Source: Lachnospiraceae bacterium (GTDB taxonomy: Bacteria; Bacillota; Clostridia; Lachnospirales; Lachnospiraceae). From it: 64,000 bases of DNA. The translations under genes were made by a program, and so were the position numbers. Numbering within the stretch: position 1 is the first letter of the stretch; each line of letters opens with the position of its first letter. The DNA lies in NCBI GenBank assembly GCA_900168235.1, contig FUZG01000005.1:124001-188000 (forward strand). Direction: 5' to 3'. The notes under the pieces were generated by a model that saw nothing but the letters and a program-made list of their open reading frames with translations, did not search any database and was not told the origin of the DNA. Below are positions 1 through 8,376 of this stretch, one piece after another.

Positions 1-18
1 TATTGCACTATCAGTTAT

Positions 19-1098
19 TCATCTCTCAGGTCTTAGATTATTCCTATTAAGATTTGGACTTTGCTGCTCCTTCCTCTGATCAACTATCGCCTGGCTTTCT
101 CTTAGCTTTTGCAAAATGCTTGTTTTAGCCTTTTCAGCTATCTCAGGCTTCTTGGTCTTGTCCCACCACTCCTTGAATGTTTTGAAGGCTTTTGAGACTA
201 TTTTCCCCAATGTAGTCTTGGGATTTTCAAGTGTTGCGTATCTCATGAATTCCTTCTTCATTTCCGAATTCACTACTGAGTCAACATATTGGTCGACCTT
301 ACTTTCGATATCCTGCTTCATTTCTTTAGCCGTATCATCCAAAGCTTCAATCTGTGTCTCCTTCTCCTGGCACTTATCTTCCAGCTTTTCATATTCTTGC
401 TGCTTTAGCCTTAAGTAGAATTCTTTTGAGAAGTCGCTATTCCTTCCTTTTTCCTTTGGCTTTAAGGTTTCATCTCCAAAGATCTCCGGGTGGTCTTTCA
501 TCTGATGCTCTACAAAATCGTGCATTAGATCTTGTATTTTTTCTAGTCTCTCCTGATCAAACACTTTTGTTTTTGCCACCTGTTTGCTTAGTCCTCGTTT
601 GTATCCTGTTGCTACCGGAACTCCTACTACGTGCATATGAGGTGAATCCTCATCCAAGTGAGTTACCGCCGATGCGATTTTGAATTCCGGAACTATCTCT
701 TTTACATATTCAAGCTGTTCTCTCAAGAGTGGCTTCATTTCATTCCACTGCTCCCTCGTCTTATCCGCCCAGAATTCCTTATCCCCTACTTGGAGAATTA
801 CCTCTGTAGCCACATCATTCTTTTTACTTTCGGATACATACTCCAGATAGTCATGAATCTGTCTGTCACTTCTTTTACCTTTATTGTATTCCGAAAGTGC
901 CTCAGAGAATTCCCTTTCATAAATCTCTTTTACATCATCGAGAATATTTACTTCACTCCCGACTTCCACTTCGATCATTTCTTCGTTATACTCTTCACTT
1001 TGAAATAATCGAAGATTATGCTTGCTCACCGATACTACATCTCTTGTTTTGGTTAGCGAATGTTTCTTACATGAGATGTGAAATGTTACTGTTATCAT
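19..1098 (-). CDS. mob: MobV-family relaxase (Pre/Mob)
   Basis: Nicks the transfer origin and pilots single-stranded DNA during mobilization. The HUH metal site is visible as HLDEDSPHMHV at about residue 148, with an N-terminal segment ITVTFHI and a conserved HNLR stretch, as in MobV proteins. The C-terminal third (about residues 225-290) is Glu/Lys-rich and likely coiled coil. I chose the ATG at 1098 (359 aa), which has AAAGGAG seven bases upstream, over a TTG two codons earlier. It is the last gene of the minus-strand set of the element, directly downstream of the palindrome cluster that probably is its oriT. Confidence 0.88.
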   Translation of the reverse strand: MITVTFHISCKKHSLTKTRDVVSVSKHNLRLFQSEEYNEEMIEVEVGSEVNILDDVKEIYEREFSEALSEYNKGKRSDRQIHDYLEYVSESKKNDVATEVILQVGDKEFWADKTREQWNEMKPLLREQLEYVKEIVPEFKIASAVTHLDEDSPHMHVVGVPVATGYKRGLSKQVAKTKVFDQERLEKIQDLMHDFVEHQMKDHPEIFGDETLKPKEKGRNSDFSKEFYLRLKQQEYEKLEDKCQEKETQIEALDDTAKEMKQDIESKVDQYVDSVVNSEMKKEFMRYATLENPKTTLGKIVSKAFKTFKEWWDKTKKPEIAEKAKTSILQKLRESQAIVDQRKEQQSPNLNRNNLRPER

Positions 1099-1155
1099 AA
1101 ACAAACTCCTTTCGTAAAATTTTTTTGCCGCCGGCAGGCCCCTCGGAGAGCCCCC

Positions 1156-1284
1156 GGATAATGATGTGTAATGTCATTATCCATAGGGGGTTACCCATAA
1201 CGACACGTTATGGGGAAGCTCGCTCCGCTCGCCTGCCAAACCATTCATTCCTTGGCTGATTATTACCGGAGCGTGTCACGCTCC
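1156..1284. other. Putative oriT: three perfect inverted repeats
   Basis: Upstream of the relaxase gene lie three perfect palindromes: GGATAATGA with its complement (1156-1182, 9-base spacer), CCCATAACG-ACA-CGTTATGGG (1194-1214), and GGAGCG-TGTCA-CGCTCC (1268-1284). A GGGGG run at 1186-1190 sits between the first two. MobV origins of transfer are typically hairpins just upstream of mob. The nick site cannot be read from the sequence alone. Confidence 0.6.
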
Positions 1285-1305
1285 CGTTCAAACCATCAAG
1301 GGAAA

Positions 1306-1539
1306 TCACCATCTAAAATCCCTGTGCATTCCCACCATATCGAGGTAGTCCTGACGAGCTTTTTCTTTCTCCTCTTCAGTGGGTGCTGTCTTGAACTTTG
1401 AATAGATTTCATGCCTTGCTAGTTTTTCCATCTTGTCTTCAAGTTCTTTTTTGATCAGATTAGTATCTTCGTCAAACTCAAAGACCAGTAATCGTACCAG
1501 CCTTATAAATAATTCTTGTGATATCTGTACGTTTTTCAT
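1306..1539 (-). CDS. Small charged protein of the mobile element, function unknown
   Basis: A 77-residue protein rich in Glu, Lys and Arg, predicted mostly helical, with no transmembrane segment. The start is the ATG at 1539 (MKNVQISQEL), preceded by AAAGGGACGA; an upstream extension to 1566 lacks a ribosome binding site. The C-terminal end reads GMHRDFRW. It sits between the RepA-like ATPase and the putative oriT, so a role in replication or transfer of the element is possible, but this is inference from position only. Confidence 0.65.
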   Translation of the reverse strand: MKNVQISQELFIRLVRLLVFEFDEDTNLIKKELEDKMEKLARHEIYSKFKTAPTEEEKEKARQDYLDMVGMHRDFRW

Positions 1540-1646
1540 TCGTCCCTTTCTTCTAGTCCGCAACAATGCAGTGTCTTTATCTTTTTACAACCTTGCAATC
1601 TTAAGAGTGTAACTTCAGATACCTTACATTGTTGCGGTCTTGATTA

Positions 1647-2621
1647 TCATTCGTTCTCTTTCAATATCCAGTACCAGGTATTGTTGATTCTCCTGGCTTT
1701 TATCCCAAGTTCATTTTTGGCTATCTCCAGAGTTCTTTTTGATATATCCTCTTCTTTAGCCAGTTCTACTGCCTCGTTACTTGGGATCATATTATGGTCT
1801 TCAGCCAATTCTCTCAGAAGAGCTATCGCCTTTTCCTGCTTATTCGCTTTCGGTGCAATTCCTCCGAGAACTTCGTCTGCGGTTATTTCATAATCTCCAA
1901 TCCACTCGAATCCCTTTTCTGATAATCTGAAAGCCTTTGAATGTCCAAATGCTGCTAAGTTGTTCTTTATTTGGACTATTGCCCTTAGTTCCGGTTCTCC
2001 TTCTATCCTTCCTACCAGCAGGACACTTCTTGCTACTGCGTAGAAGTCAATTGATCCCATCCCTCTATAGGCTGCCTTGTTTCCGGAAGCCTTGTTCATG
2101 TGTCCGATTAGGATGATTGCACATTTGTACTTCTCCGCCAGAGCTCCCAGCTTCTTAGTCATATCTCTTGCTTCGTTAGCTCTATTCATATCCATTCCGC
2201 CTCCGAGATATGCCTGTAGTGGATCCAGAATCAAGAGTTTTGCTCCAGTCCTTATGATTGCCTGTTCAACTCTCTCATCTACCATTGATAGCGATTTATC
2301 ACTCTCATCTATCACATGGATTTTGGAGCAGTCAGCCCCGGCACCTTCAAGTCTTGGCTTTACTGTATCAGCCAGTCCGTCTTCTGCTGTCTGATATATG
2401 ATGTTTATTGGTTCCTCACTCTGCAGACCTGTATCTAACGAAATTCCTTTTGATAACTTCGCTGCTGCATTTAGTACAAAAGTTGTTTTTCCATCTCCGG
2501 GATCTCCCTGAATGATGGTAAGCTTTCCATATGGTATAAACGGATACCATAGCCAGGAAACTTCTTCAGCTTCTACATCTGACATCTGGATAAGCTTTAA
2601 TTCTGGTTTGCTTGTTTCCAT
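1647..2621 (-). CDS. RepA-like RecA-fold ATPase
   Basis: A 324-residue P-loop ATPase of the plasmid RepA/RecA-like group. The Walker A motif GDPGDGKTT lies near residue 40, a Walker B-like LLILDPLQAY near 130, and an IILIGHMNKASG segment (sensor-like) near 168. The C-terminal third looks like a winged-helix DNA-binding tail (ISKRTLEIAKNELGI). Such proteins accompany relaxases and integrases in Firmicutes mobile elements and probably act as hexameric helicase or partition-like factors after excision. It is the second gene of the minus-strand series, downstream of the small DNA-binding protein. Confidence 0.82.
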   Translation of the reverse strand: METSKPELKLIQMSDVEAEEVSWLWYPFIPYGKLTIIQGDPGDGKTTFVLNAAAKLSKGISLDTGLQSEEPINIIYQTAEDGLADTVKPRLEGAGADCSKIHVIDESDKSLSMVDERVEQAIIRTGAKLLILDPLQAYLGGGMDMNRANEARDMTKKLGALAEKYKCAIILIGHMNKASGNKAAYRGMGSIDFYAVARSVLLVGRIEGEPELRAIVQIKNNLAAFGHSKAFRLSEKGFEWIGDYEITADEVLGGIAPKANKQEKAIALLRELAEDHNMIPSNEAVELAKEEDISKRTLEIAKNELGIKARRINNTWYWILKENE

Positions 2622-2750
2622 TTTGATTCCTCCAATCTTACTTTTTTGTTGAACTTGGCCGGAACCCTTGCTATACTTTATTTAATCGAATTTACAAAAG
2701 CTCCGGCTTTTCATTCACTCTCTTGTTACCAGCAAGAGAGTTTTTTCATT

Positions 2751-2987
2751 TTAGACTGCTTCTGGACTAAAGTATCCAATCTCTTCCCATACCTTTCTGT
2801 CTGGACAATAGTAGTTGTATTCACTGGAATTCTCTTTCTTCATGGCATATCCAAATTTGAATATCCCCTGCTGGATTCCAATTCTTACGAACTGTGCATC
2901 CTTGTGCATTGCCTCGGCAACCTCAGTTATAGGAACATTTCTACCGGTAAATCTTGGTAGTTCTACATATAACTTTTTGTCTTCCAT
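2751..2987 (-). CDS. Small DNA-binding protein, possible excisionase
   Basis: A 78-residue protein whose centre, PITEVAEAMHKDAQFVRIGI, reads like the helix-turn-helix of MerR/excisionase-type proteins. The ATG at 2987 has GGGAGGTG upstream; the longer reading frame to 3068 runs through the operator repeats and is unlikely to be translated. It is divergent from the XRE repressor, and the two share an intergenic region with repeated TTCGTATT boxes. Position and size fit an Xis-type directionality factor or a replication initiator accessory; the family assignment is tentative. Confidence 0.6.
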   Translation of the reverse strand: MEDKKLYVELPRFTGRNVPITEVAEAMHKDAQFVRIGIQQGIFKFGYAMKKENSSEYNYYCPDRKVWEEIGYFSPEAV

Positions 2988-3008
2988 ACTTTTCACCTCC
3001 CTTCTTTC

Positions 3009-3115
3009 AAAATACGAATTATCAGTTCGTATTTTGATAATACGTCTTAGTAATTCATTTGTCAGCACAAAATATGTATTTATAATTCGTATTACGTTCT
3101 TGCAATTCGTATTAC
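3009..3115. promoter_or_regulatory. Operator array of TTCGTATT boxes between divergent genes
   Basis: AAAATACGAA and TTCGTATTTT form a perfect inverted repeat at 3009-3035. The 12-mer AATTCGTATTAC then occurs twice, at 3084-3095 and 3104-3115, exactly 20 bases apart, i.e. about two helical turns on one face. All four copies share TTCGTATT. This is the layout expected for binding of the XRE repressor encoded immediately to the right. Confidence 0.65.
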
Positions 3116-3146
3116 TACATGTTACAATTCACACAAGGAGGTCAGT

Positions 3147-3674
3147 ATGATGAATAATAGATCTGATATTGGAAATAGAATTAAGCAGGCCCGCAAAGCT
3201 CAGCACCTCAGTCAGACTGAACTGGCTAACAGGCTAGGCAAAACTATGCGTACCGTACAGAAATATGAAAGCGGTGAAATAGAACCTTCAATAGGTATAC
3301 TGAATGAGATCGCAAATATTCTTAATATCTCCCCAGCAGAACTAATTGGATATCAGAAGAAGAACATCACTTTAGATACTCTCTCAGATGTCCTCTATGT
3401 TCTAAACGAATTAAATAAAAAAGCAGGTCTTCACTTCAATATAGACGTAAATCGCCCACCAAAAACTGAAGAGTGGAGCTGTAGCCTTAAATTCATGGGA
3501 AACGATGAGATAGCAGAAAACAACGCAGATCTCTGCCTTTTTCTGGAAAGATACGCAGATGAACGAGAAAGCCTTGAACAAGGCCTATCAAATGAAGATA
3601 GATTTAATCACTGGTTTGAAACAGAACTTGCATACTACGCAAATGTAGCATTGCCCGATAAGAAAGGTGATTAA
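3147..3674 (+). CDS. XRE-family transcriptional repressor
   Basis: A 175-residue regulator with a classic Cro/CI helix-turn-helix (IKQARKAQHLSQTELANRLG) near residues 10-30 and a dimerization-like C-terminal region that I do not recognise. The ATG at 3147 has GGAGG five bases upstream. It is the first gene of the plus-strand pair repressor-integrase and diverges from the excisionase-like gene; the repeated TTCGTATT boxes just upstream are its probable operators. It likely keeps the mobile element silent. Confidence 0.85.
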   Translation: MMNNRSDIGNRIKQARKAQHLSQTELANRLGKTMRTVQKYESGEIEPSIGILNEIANILNISPAELIGYQKKNITLDTLSDVLYVLNELNKKAGLHFNIDVNRPPKTEEWSCSLKFMGNDEIAENNADLCLFLERYADERESLEQGLSNEDRFNHWFETELAYYANVALPDKKGD

Positions 3675-3728
3675 GGGACTATCCCCTTTTTCATAAATTA
3701 CCTGAGCATCAAAGGAGGTCGATAATAC

Positions 3729-4781
3729 TTGAAATTACCAAACGGATATGGAAGTGTTATGAAAATGTCCGGGAAACGCAGAAAGCCCTATATGGTAAGA
3801 GTAACCACCGGATGGACCATTGATCCGGAAAAAGGTACCAAAAAGCAGACGTACAATGTCATAGGATATGCTGAAACCAAGCAGGAAGGATTGCAAATGC
3901 TATCAGATTATCATCAGAATCCATTTGATACAAAAGCAGCCAAAATGACATTCACAGACGTATATAATGCCTGGTCTGAAGCAAAGTATCCTACCATCTC
4001 TAAATCCAATGTGCATGGGTATACAGCCTCATATAACGTATGTGGCACCCTTTACAACAAAACTTTTAGAGATATAAGGCTGGCAGAGCTTCAGAATGTC
4101 ATTGATACCTGCGGAAAAAATTATCCTACACTCCGTAAGATCAAAGTCCTTTTCAATCAGCTTTACGATTACGCTCTTAAGAACGATATCTGTAACAAGG
4201 ACTATTCCGAATTTGTAGATATCCTCAAGTATAAGGATAAAAATCCAAACAAGGTTGAGAGAGATATCTTTTCAAAAGCTGAGATTGACAGGTTATGGGA
4301 ACTCAAGGATGATCCGTTCTACCAGACAGTACTGATGCTGATTTACAACGGCTGTAGAATATCTGAACTACTGGATTTGGAAAAGAAAAATGTTCATCTT
4401 GAAGAACAGTATTTCGATGTGATACTAAGTAAGACTGAAAATGGTATCAGAAAGGTTCCTATAGCAGATAAGGTTCTACCATTCTACAAAGCCTGGTATG
4501 AATCCTCTGACTGTGAATACCTTCTTCACACAGATGACAACAAAAAATTCACCTACAGGAACTATAAAGACAGCTACTGGACACCACTAATAGAAAACCT
4601 TGGTATGGAGCACAATCCTCATGATACTAGGCACACCTGCATATCAATGCTGGCGGAAGCTCATGTGGATCCTACAATGATCAAGAAAATCGTAGGACAC
4701 TCCGGAGCAATGTCTCTGACAGAGAAAGTGTACACACACCTTGATATTCAGTCTCTGGTAGAAGCAATAAATAAAATCTAA
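3729..4781 (+). CDS. int: Tyrosine recombinase / integrase
   Basis: A 350-residue phage-type integrase. The N-terminal part (LPNGYGSVMKMSGKRRKPY) looks like an arm-binding domain, followed by a SAM-like core-binding region and the catalytic domain. The catalytic residues are visible: Arg in NGCRISELL (about 210), HDTRHT (about 300), HSG (about 325) and the nucleophile Tyr in KVYTHLD. The start codon is a TTG at 3729 behind AGGAGG. It ends about 150 bases from the rpsI stop codon, the expected place for an integrase whose target is the rpsI 3' end. Confidence 0.9.
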   Translation: MKLPNGYGSVMKMSGKRRKPYMVRVTTGWTIDPEKGTKKQTYNVIGYAETKQEGLQMLSDYHQNPFDTKAAKMTFTDVYNAWSEAKYPTISKSNVHGYTASYNVCGTLYNKTFRDIRLAELQNVIDTCGKNYPTLRKIKVLFNQLYDYALKNDICNKDYSEFVDILKYKDKNPNKVERDIFSKAEIDRLWELKDDPFYQTVLMLIYNGCRISELLDLEKKNVHLEEQYFDVILSKTENGIRKVPIADKVLPFYKAWYESSDCEYLLHTDDNKKFTYRNYKDSYWTPLIENLGMEHNPHDTRHTCISMLAEAHVDPTMIKKIVGHSGAMSLTEKVYTHLDIQSLVEAINKI

Positions 4782-4878
4782 GACTTGATAATTTTGCTGT
4801 CTACCTGCTGTTTACTCGCTGCTTACGGTACAAAATTTTCTGCGTTTCACCACAACTGAATACAATTATAGATAAAAG

Positions 4879-4912
4879 AAAAACCCCAGAAACACTGAGT
4901 TTCTGAGGTTTG
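4879..4912 (-). terminator. Terminator of the rplM-rpsI transcript
   Basis: On the minus strand the hairpin pairs CCTCAGAAAC with GTTTCTGGGG around a short TCA loop and is followed by TTTTTC. It lies about 26 bases past the rpsI stop codon and marks the boundary between the host operon and the mobile element. Confidence 0.8.
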
Positions 4913-4937
4913 TAAATTCTTTTTGAATCTCGAAAGA

Positions 4938-5336
4938 TTATCTCTTTGAGAACTGAGGAGCGCGACGTGCAGCCTTGAGACCGTACTTCTTTCTCTCCTT
5001 CATTCTAGGATCACGTGTAAGGTAGCCTTCCTTCTTGAGGGCTGCTCTGTACTCGCCATCTACTGTCAGAAGTGCACGTGCGATACCGTGACGGATAGCA
5101 CCTGCCTGACCTGTGTAACCACCACCGAATACGTTAACCTTGATGTCAAACTTATCTTCGGTCTGTGTAGCTACGAGAGGCTGACGAACGATCATCTTGA
5201 GTGTCTCAAGACCGAAATACTCGTCAAGGCTCTTCTTATTTACGATGATATCACCCTTACCAGGAACGAGATAAACTCTGGCAACGGAGCTCTTTCTTCT
5301 ACCTGTACCGTAGTACTGATTTGCTGTCTTAGCCAA
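4938..5336 (-). CDS. rpsI: 30S ribosomal protein S9
   Basis: S9 of 132 residues, normal length. The start [20 protein letters not shown] and the basic C-terminal tail ending in QFSKR, which reaches the P-site tRNA, are both intact. It is translated from the same mRNA as rplM, 21 bases downstream. Its 3' end is next to the integrase gene, so the last codons probably overlap the attachment site of the mobile element; the reading frame has been preserved or restored. Confidence 0.97.
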   Translation of the reverse strand: MAKTANQYYGTGRRKSSVARVYLVPGKGDIIVNKKSLDEYFGLETLKMIVRQPLVATQTEDKFDIKVNVFGGGYTGQAGAIRHGIARALLTVDGEYRAALKKEGYLTRDPRMKERKKYGLKAARRAPQFSKR

Positions 5337-5357
5337 TTTGCTTTCCCTCCTTTATTA

Positions 5358-5786
5358 TCAGAATTTAAGTACTTCAGGCTGCTGAGCTGCATGATCATGC
5401 TCTGCACCAGCGTATACGTGAAGCTTTCTATACATCTGACGTCCAAGAGGTCCCTTCGGAAGCATGCCCTTTACAGCGAGCTCGATAACTTCTTCAGGCT
5501 TCTTAGCGAGCTTCTCACGAAGAGTAGCTGTCTTAAGACCGCCAACATAATCAGAATGTCTCTTGTAGATCTTATTATCAAGCTTCTTTCCTGTTACAGA
5601 AATCTTCTCAGCGTTGATAACGATTACGTAATCACCTGTGTCCAGGAAAGGTGTGTAGGTCGGCTTGTTCTTGCCGCGAAGCACAGCTGCAATTCTGGAT
5701 GCCAGGCGTCCGAGTGTCTGACCTTCAGCATCAACAACATACCACTTTCTGTCGATGTTAGAGGCACTGGCCATATATGTATCCAT
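5358..5786 (-). CDS. rplM: 50S ribosomal protein L13
   Basis: L13 of 142 residues, typical size, recognisable from [19 protein letters not shown] and the [10 protein letters not shown] segment. A strong promoter and a short structured leader separate it from hypF, so rplM-rpsI form their own transcription unit although they follow the truA-hypF genes. Confidence 0.97.
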   Translation of the reverse strand: MDTYMASASNIDRKWYVVDAEGQTLGRLASRIAAVLRGKNKPTYTPFLDTGDYVIVINAEKISVTGKKLDNKIYKRHSDYVGGLKTATLREKLAKKPEEVIELAVKGMLPKGPLGRQMYRKLHVYAGAEHDHAAQQPEVLKF

Positions 5787-5899
5787 TTTAATCCTCCGAA
5801 TAAAAAAGACGAAATATTTTTTAAGTTTCCGTTTGCTATGAAACCGGGGCTGTGGTTCACAGCGTGTTATATTTTACATTACGAGACTTTCTGTGTCAA
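5787..5899 (-). promoter_or_regulatory. rplM promoter and structured leader (possible L13 leader)
   Basis: On the minus strand TTGACA (5894-5899) and TAAAAT (5871-5876) are 17 bases apart, a near-consensus promoter. The ~75-nt leader has two small hairpins in tandem, GCTGTGAACCACAGC and CCGGTTT/AAACGG, before GGAGG. Autoregulatory L13 leaders are known in Firmicutes; I could not verify the consensus here. Confidence 0.65.
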
Positions 5900-5922
5900 C
5901 AGAATCGAGCCCTGTTTTTTGT

Positions 5923-8355
5923 TTAAAATTCGGTGGAAAACCCGTTTTTAAAGGATTCCTTACTGTAGACCGCTGCGACAGCCTGTCCCAACGCGATCCC
6001 TCCGTCATTAGGCGGAACCATGCTGTGACGGAGAACCTCGAATCCTGCGTCTCTTAATTCCTGCTCTGTGAGCTTAAGAAAAAGACGATTCTGAAATACC
6101 CCGCCGGACAATGCCGCTGTATTGATCCCCGTCGCTTCGCGGGCTTTTTCCATCGATTTCCTGACCTGCCTTGCAAGCCCCATATGGAATGCATATGCCG
6201 TCAGAGCCTTTTCACAGTCTCCGTTCACAGCTTTCTCCACTATCCTTGTAAACAATTTACATGAATCTGTAAGGTTCTCACCGCTTCCCGCAATTTTATC
6301 CATCACAGCAATATCTTCGGCAGATACTTCGTTTTTCAGGACCTTTTCGTCCCATTTTTCTGCCGCGGTTTCAAGCCTGACCGCAGCTTCTCCTTCAAAA
6401 GTCGACTTTCTGCATATGCCAAGCACTGCACATACAGCATCAAAAAGCCGTCCCGCACTTGTAGAAAGTATGGAATTTATGCCCTTTTCCCTCATCATAC
6501 GCAAAATATCGGCTTCTTTTTTACTGCATAGACCCAGCTTTTCCGCCAATAGCGAAATGTTCCCGCTATGATCTTTTTCACCTGAACGGATCTCATCCAT
6601 CATGGAAACCGCTGACCGCCATCCTTCTCTGGCTGCGGAATCTCCGCCCACCATATAAAAAGGATGTATGTGATCAAAGCGTTTTACCTCAGTGTCTCCG
6701 AGTCCGTCCACCTGAAGTATCTCTCCGCCCCAAACCGTGCCGTCCGTTCCATAGCCTGTCCCGTCAAAGGCAACGCCCAGCACAGGGCTGTTCCAGTCAT
6801 TTTCTGCCATGCAGGATAAAATATGTGCGTGATGATGCTGTACACGGATATGAGGGATACCGCGCTCTGCGGATATCTGCTCTGCGACTTTGACAGAGTG
6901 ATAATCAGGATGCATGTCCGATACCACTATTTCAGGCTTTGCGCAGAGCAATTTTTCCATACGGTCAATAGACTCCCGAAGCGCATCGACACTACGCCTG
7001 TCTTCCAGATCACCTACATATGCAGACGGATACAGCGTTGTGCCCTTTGCAACGCAAAAGGAATTTTTTAACTCGCCTCCAACTGCCAGGACACTTCGGT
7101 CACTTTCTCCTGATAGCAGGAAGGGCAGTGGCGCATATCCTCTGGAACGCCTCACCATATATGGCTTTCCGTCAAAAAAATCCATCACCGTATCGTCTGC
7201 ACGGGTCCGTATCTCTCTGTTATTTGACAGGATGATGTCCGCAATGGGTGCCAGCTCTTCAATCGCCTCTTCGTCTGTTTTGCATATGGGAGCACCGCTG
7301 ACATTTCCGCTGGTCATCACCAATACATCCGGCATTTTCCTGCCGTCATCATATTTAAATAAAAGATGGTGTATCGGAGCGTACGGAAGCATCATGCCTA
7401 TCCGGGTGTTATCCGGCGCAATTTCCTCTGAGAGCTTTCCTCCGCTCTTTTTCCTGAGTAAAAGTATGGGCTTCTGATGTCCCGTGAGAATTTCTTTTTC
7501 CTGCTCGCTTATCACGCACTCACGCAGGGCAGTTTTTAAATCTGATGCCATTACTGCAAAGGGCTTTACGGGTCTTTTTTTTCTCTCTCTGAGCTTTCTC
7601 ACTGCATCCGTATCTGCTGCATCGCAGCAAAGATGGAAGCCTCCGATGCCCTTTACAGCCGCTATTCCCCCGGATCGGATAGTGTCACGGACCCGAATGA
7701 TCGCATCCCGTCCCCTTATCTCGTGCTCACCCGCCAGATATACTTCAGGTCCGCAGTTATTACAGCATACCGGCTGCGCATCATACCTTCGTGACATTGG
7801 ATCATGGTATTCCCCTGCACACGCTTCGCACATGGTAAAATCCCTCATGCTCGTGCGCTCTCTGTCATAAGGAAGACCTTCCAAAATCGTGTATCTGGGT
7901 CCGCAGGAAGTGCAGTTTATAAATGGGTGGAGATATCTGGGATTCTCCGGATCGTACAGCTCTTTCGCGCATTTTTCGCATATCGCGATGTCGGGCGGGA
8001 TGTATATTTCTCCCTTTGTATAAGTGCTTTCTATGATGTGAAAGCCTTCCCCTGACGCCAACTCCGTATCAGCAACATCTTTTACATCGATCTTCAGTAT
8101 CACGGCTCGCGGAGGCTTTTCTTTTTTCAGCATAAAAATAAAATTGTCCAGGGCAGATGTCGTGCCCCGGGCAATTATTTCTACATAAGGTCCGCGGTTT
8201 GAGACAGTTCCTGATACGCCCGCTCTGCGAGCAAGCCGGACTGTATTGGGGCGAAAACCCACGCCCTGAACGATACCGTAGACTCTTATACGCTTTTTTC
8301 TTATTTCTATACTGTTTTTCCCGGTTTCTGATCCAAACAAATTTTTGAACCTCAT
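5923..8355 (-). CDS. hypF: Carbamoyltransferase HypF, [NiFe]-hydrogenase maturation
   Basis: HypF makes carbamoyl-adenylate from carbamoyl phosphate and transfers the group to the C-terminal Cys of HypE, starting synthesis of the CN ligands of the active site. All parts are present in the 810 residues: acylphosphatase domain (YGIVQGVGFRP near 26 and VSNRGPYVEI near 51), two zinc-finger pairs (CEKC 126, CTSC 148, CEAC 176, CNNC 198), a YrdC-like domain, and a Kae1-like domain with VQHHHAH and GVAFDGTGYGTDG. It follows truA by 21 bases and precedes the rplM promoter. Only a weak ribosome binding site is visible at the ATG; no better start exists. Confidence 0.95.
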   Translation of the reverse strand: MRFKNLFGSETGKNSIEIRKKRIRVYGIVQGVGFRPNTVRLARRAGVSGTVSNRGPYVEIIARGTTSALDNFIFMLKKEKPPRAVILKIDVKDVADTELASGEGFHIIESTYTKGEIYIPPDIAICEKCAKELYDPENPRYLHPFINCTSCGPRYTILEGLPYDRERTSMRDFTMCEACAGEYHDPMSRRYDAQPVCCNNCGPEVYLAGEHEIRGRDAIIRVRDTIRSGGIAAVKGIGGFHLCCDAADTDAVRKLRERKKRPVKPFAVMASDLKTALRECVISEQEKEILTGHQKPILLLRKKSGGKLSEEIAPDNTRIGMMLPYAPIHHLLFKYDDGRKMPDVLVMTSGNVSGAPICKTDEEAIEELAPIADIILSNNREIRTRADDTVMDFFDGKPYMVRRSRGYAPLPFLLSGESDRSVLAVGGELKNSFCVAKGTTLYPSAYVGDLEDRRSVDALRESIDRMEKLLCAKPEIVVSDMHPDYHSVKVAEQISAERGIPHIRVQHHHAHILSCMAENDWNSPVLGVAFDGTGYGTDGTVWGGEILQVDGLGDTEVKRFDHIHPFYMVGGDSAAREGWRSAVSMMDEIRSGEKDHSGNISLLAEKLGLCSKKEADILRMMREKGINSILSTSAGRLFDAVCAVLGICRKSTFEGEAAVRLETAAEKWDEKVLKNEVSAEDIAVMDKIAGSGENLTDSCKLFTRIVEKAVNGDCEKALTAYAFHMGLARQVRKSMEKAREATGINTAALSGGVFQNRLFLKLTEQELRDAGFEVLRHSMVPPNDGGIALGQAVAAVYSKESFKNGFSTEF

Positions 8356-8376
8356 TTACTGCATTTGAATGGTCTT

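Larger units (their letters stand above)
1..4937. mobile_element. Integrated mobilizable element (one end), abutting rpsI
   Basis: The block holds a MobV relaxase, an oriT-like set of palindromes, a RepA-like ATPase, a small DNA-binding protein, an XRE repressor and a tyrosine integrase, and stops at the terminator and 3' end of rpsI. None of these genes belongs to the housekeeping cluster next to it. Tyrosine integrases of several Firmicutes mobile elements are known to use the 3' end of rpsI as target. No conjugation (type IV secretion) genes are visible, which suggests an element mobilized in trans, but the left end lies outside the window, so a larger conjugative element is possible. Confidence 0.8.

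Noticed and set aside
1-18. Left attachment site of the mobile element
   Set aside because: No copy of the rpsI 3' end was found at the window start; the left end must be outside.
5088-5951. 287-codon open frame on the plus strand
   Set aside because: It lies entirely antisense to rpsI and rplM, has Cys/Ser/Leu-rich composition typical of the complement of ribosomal genes, and lacks a ribosome binding site.
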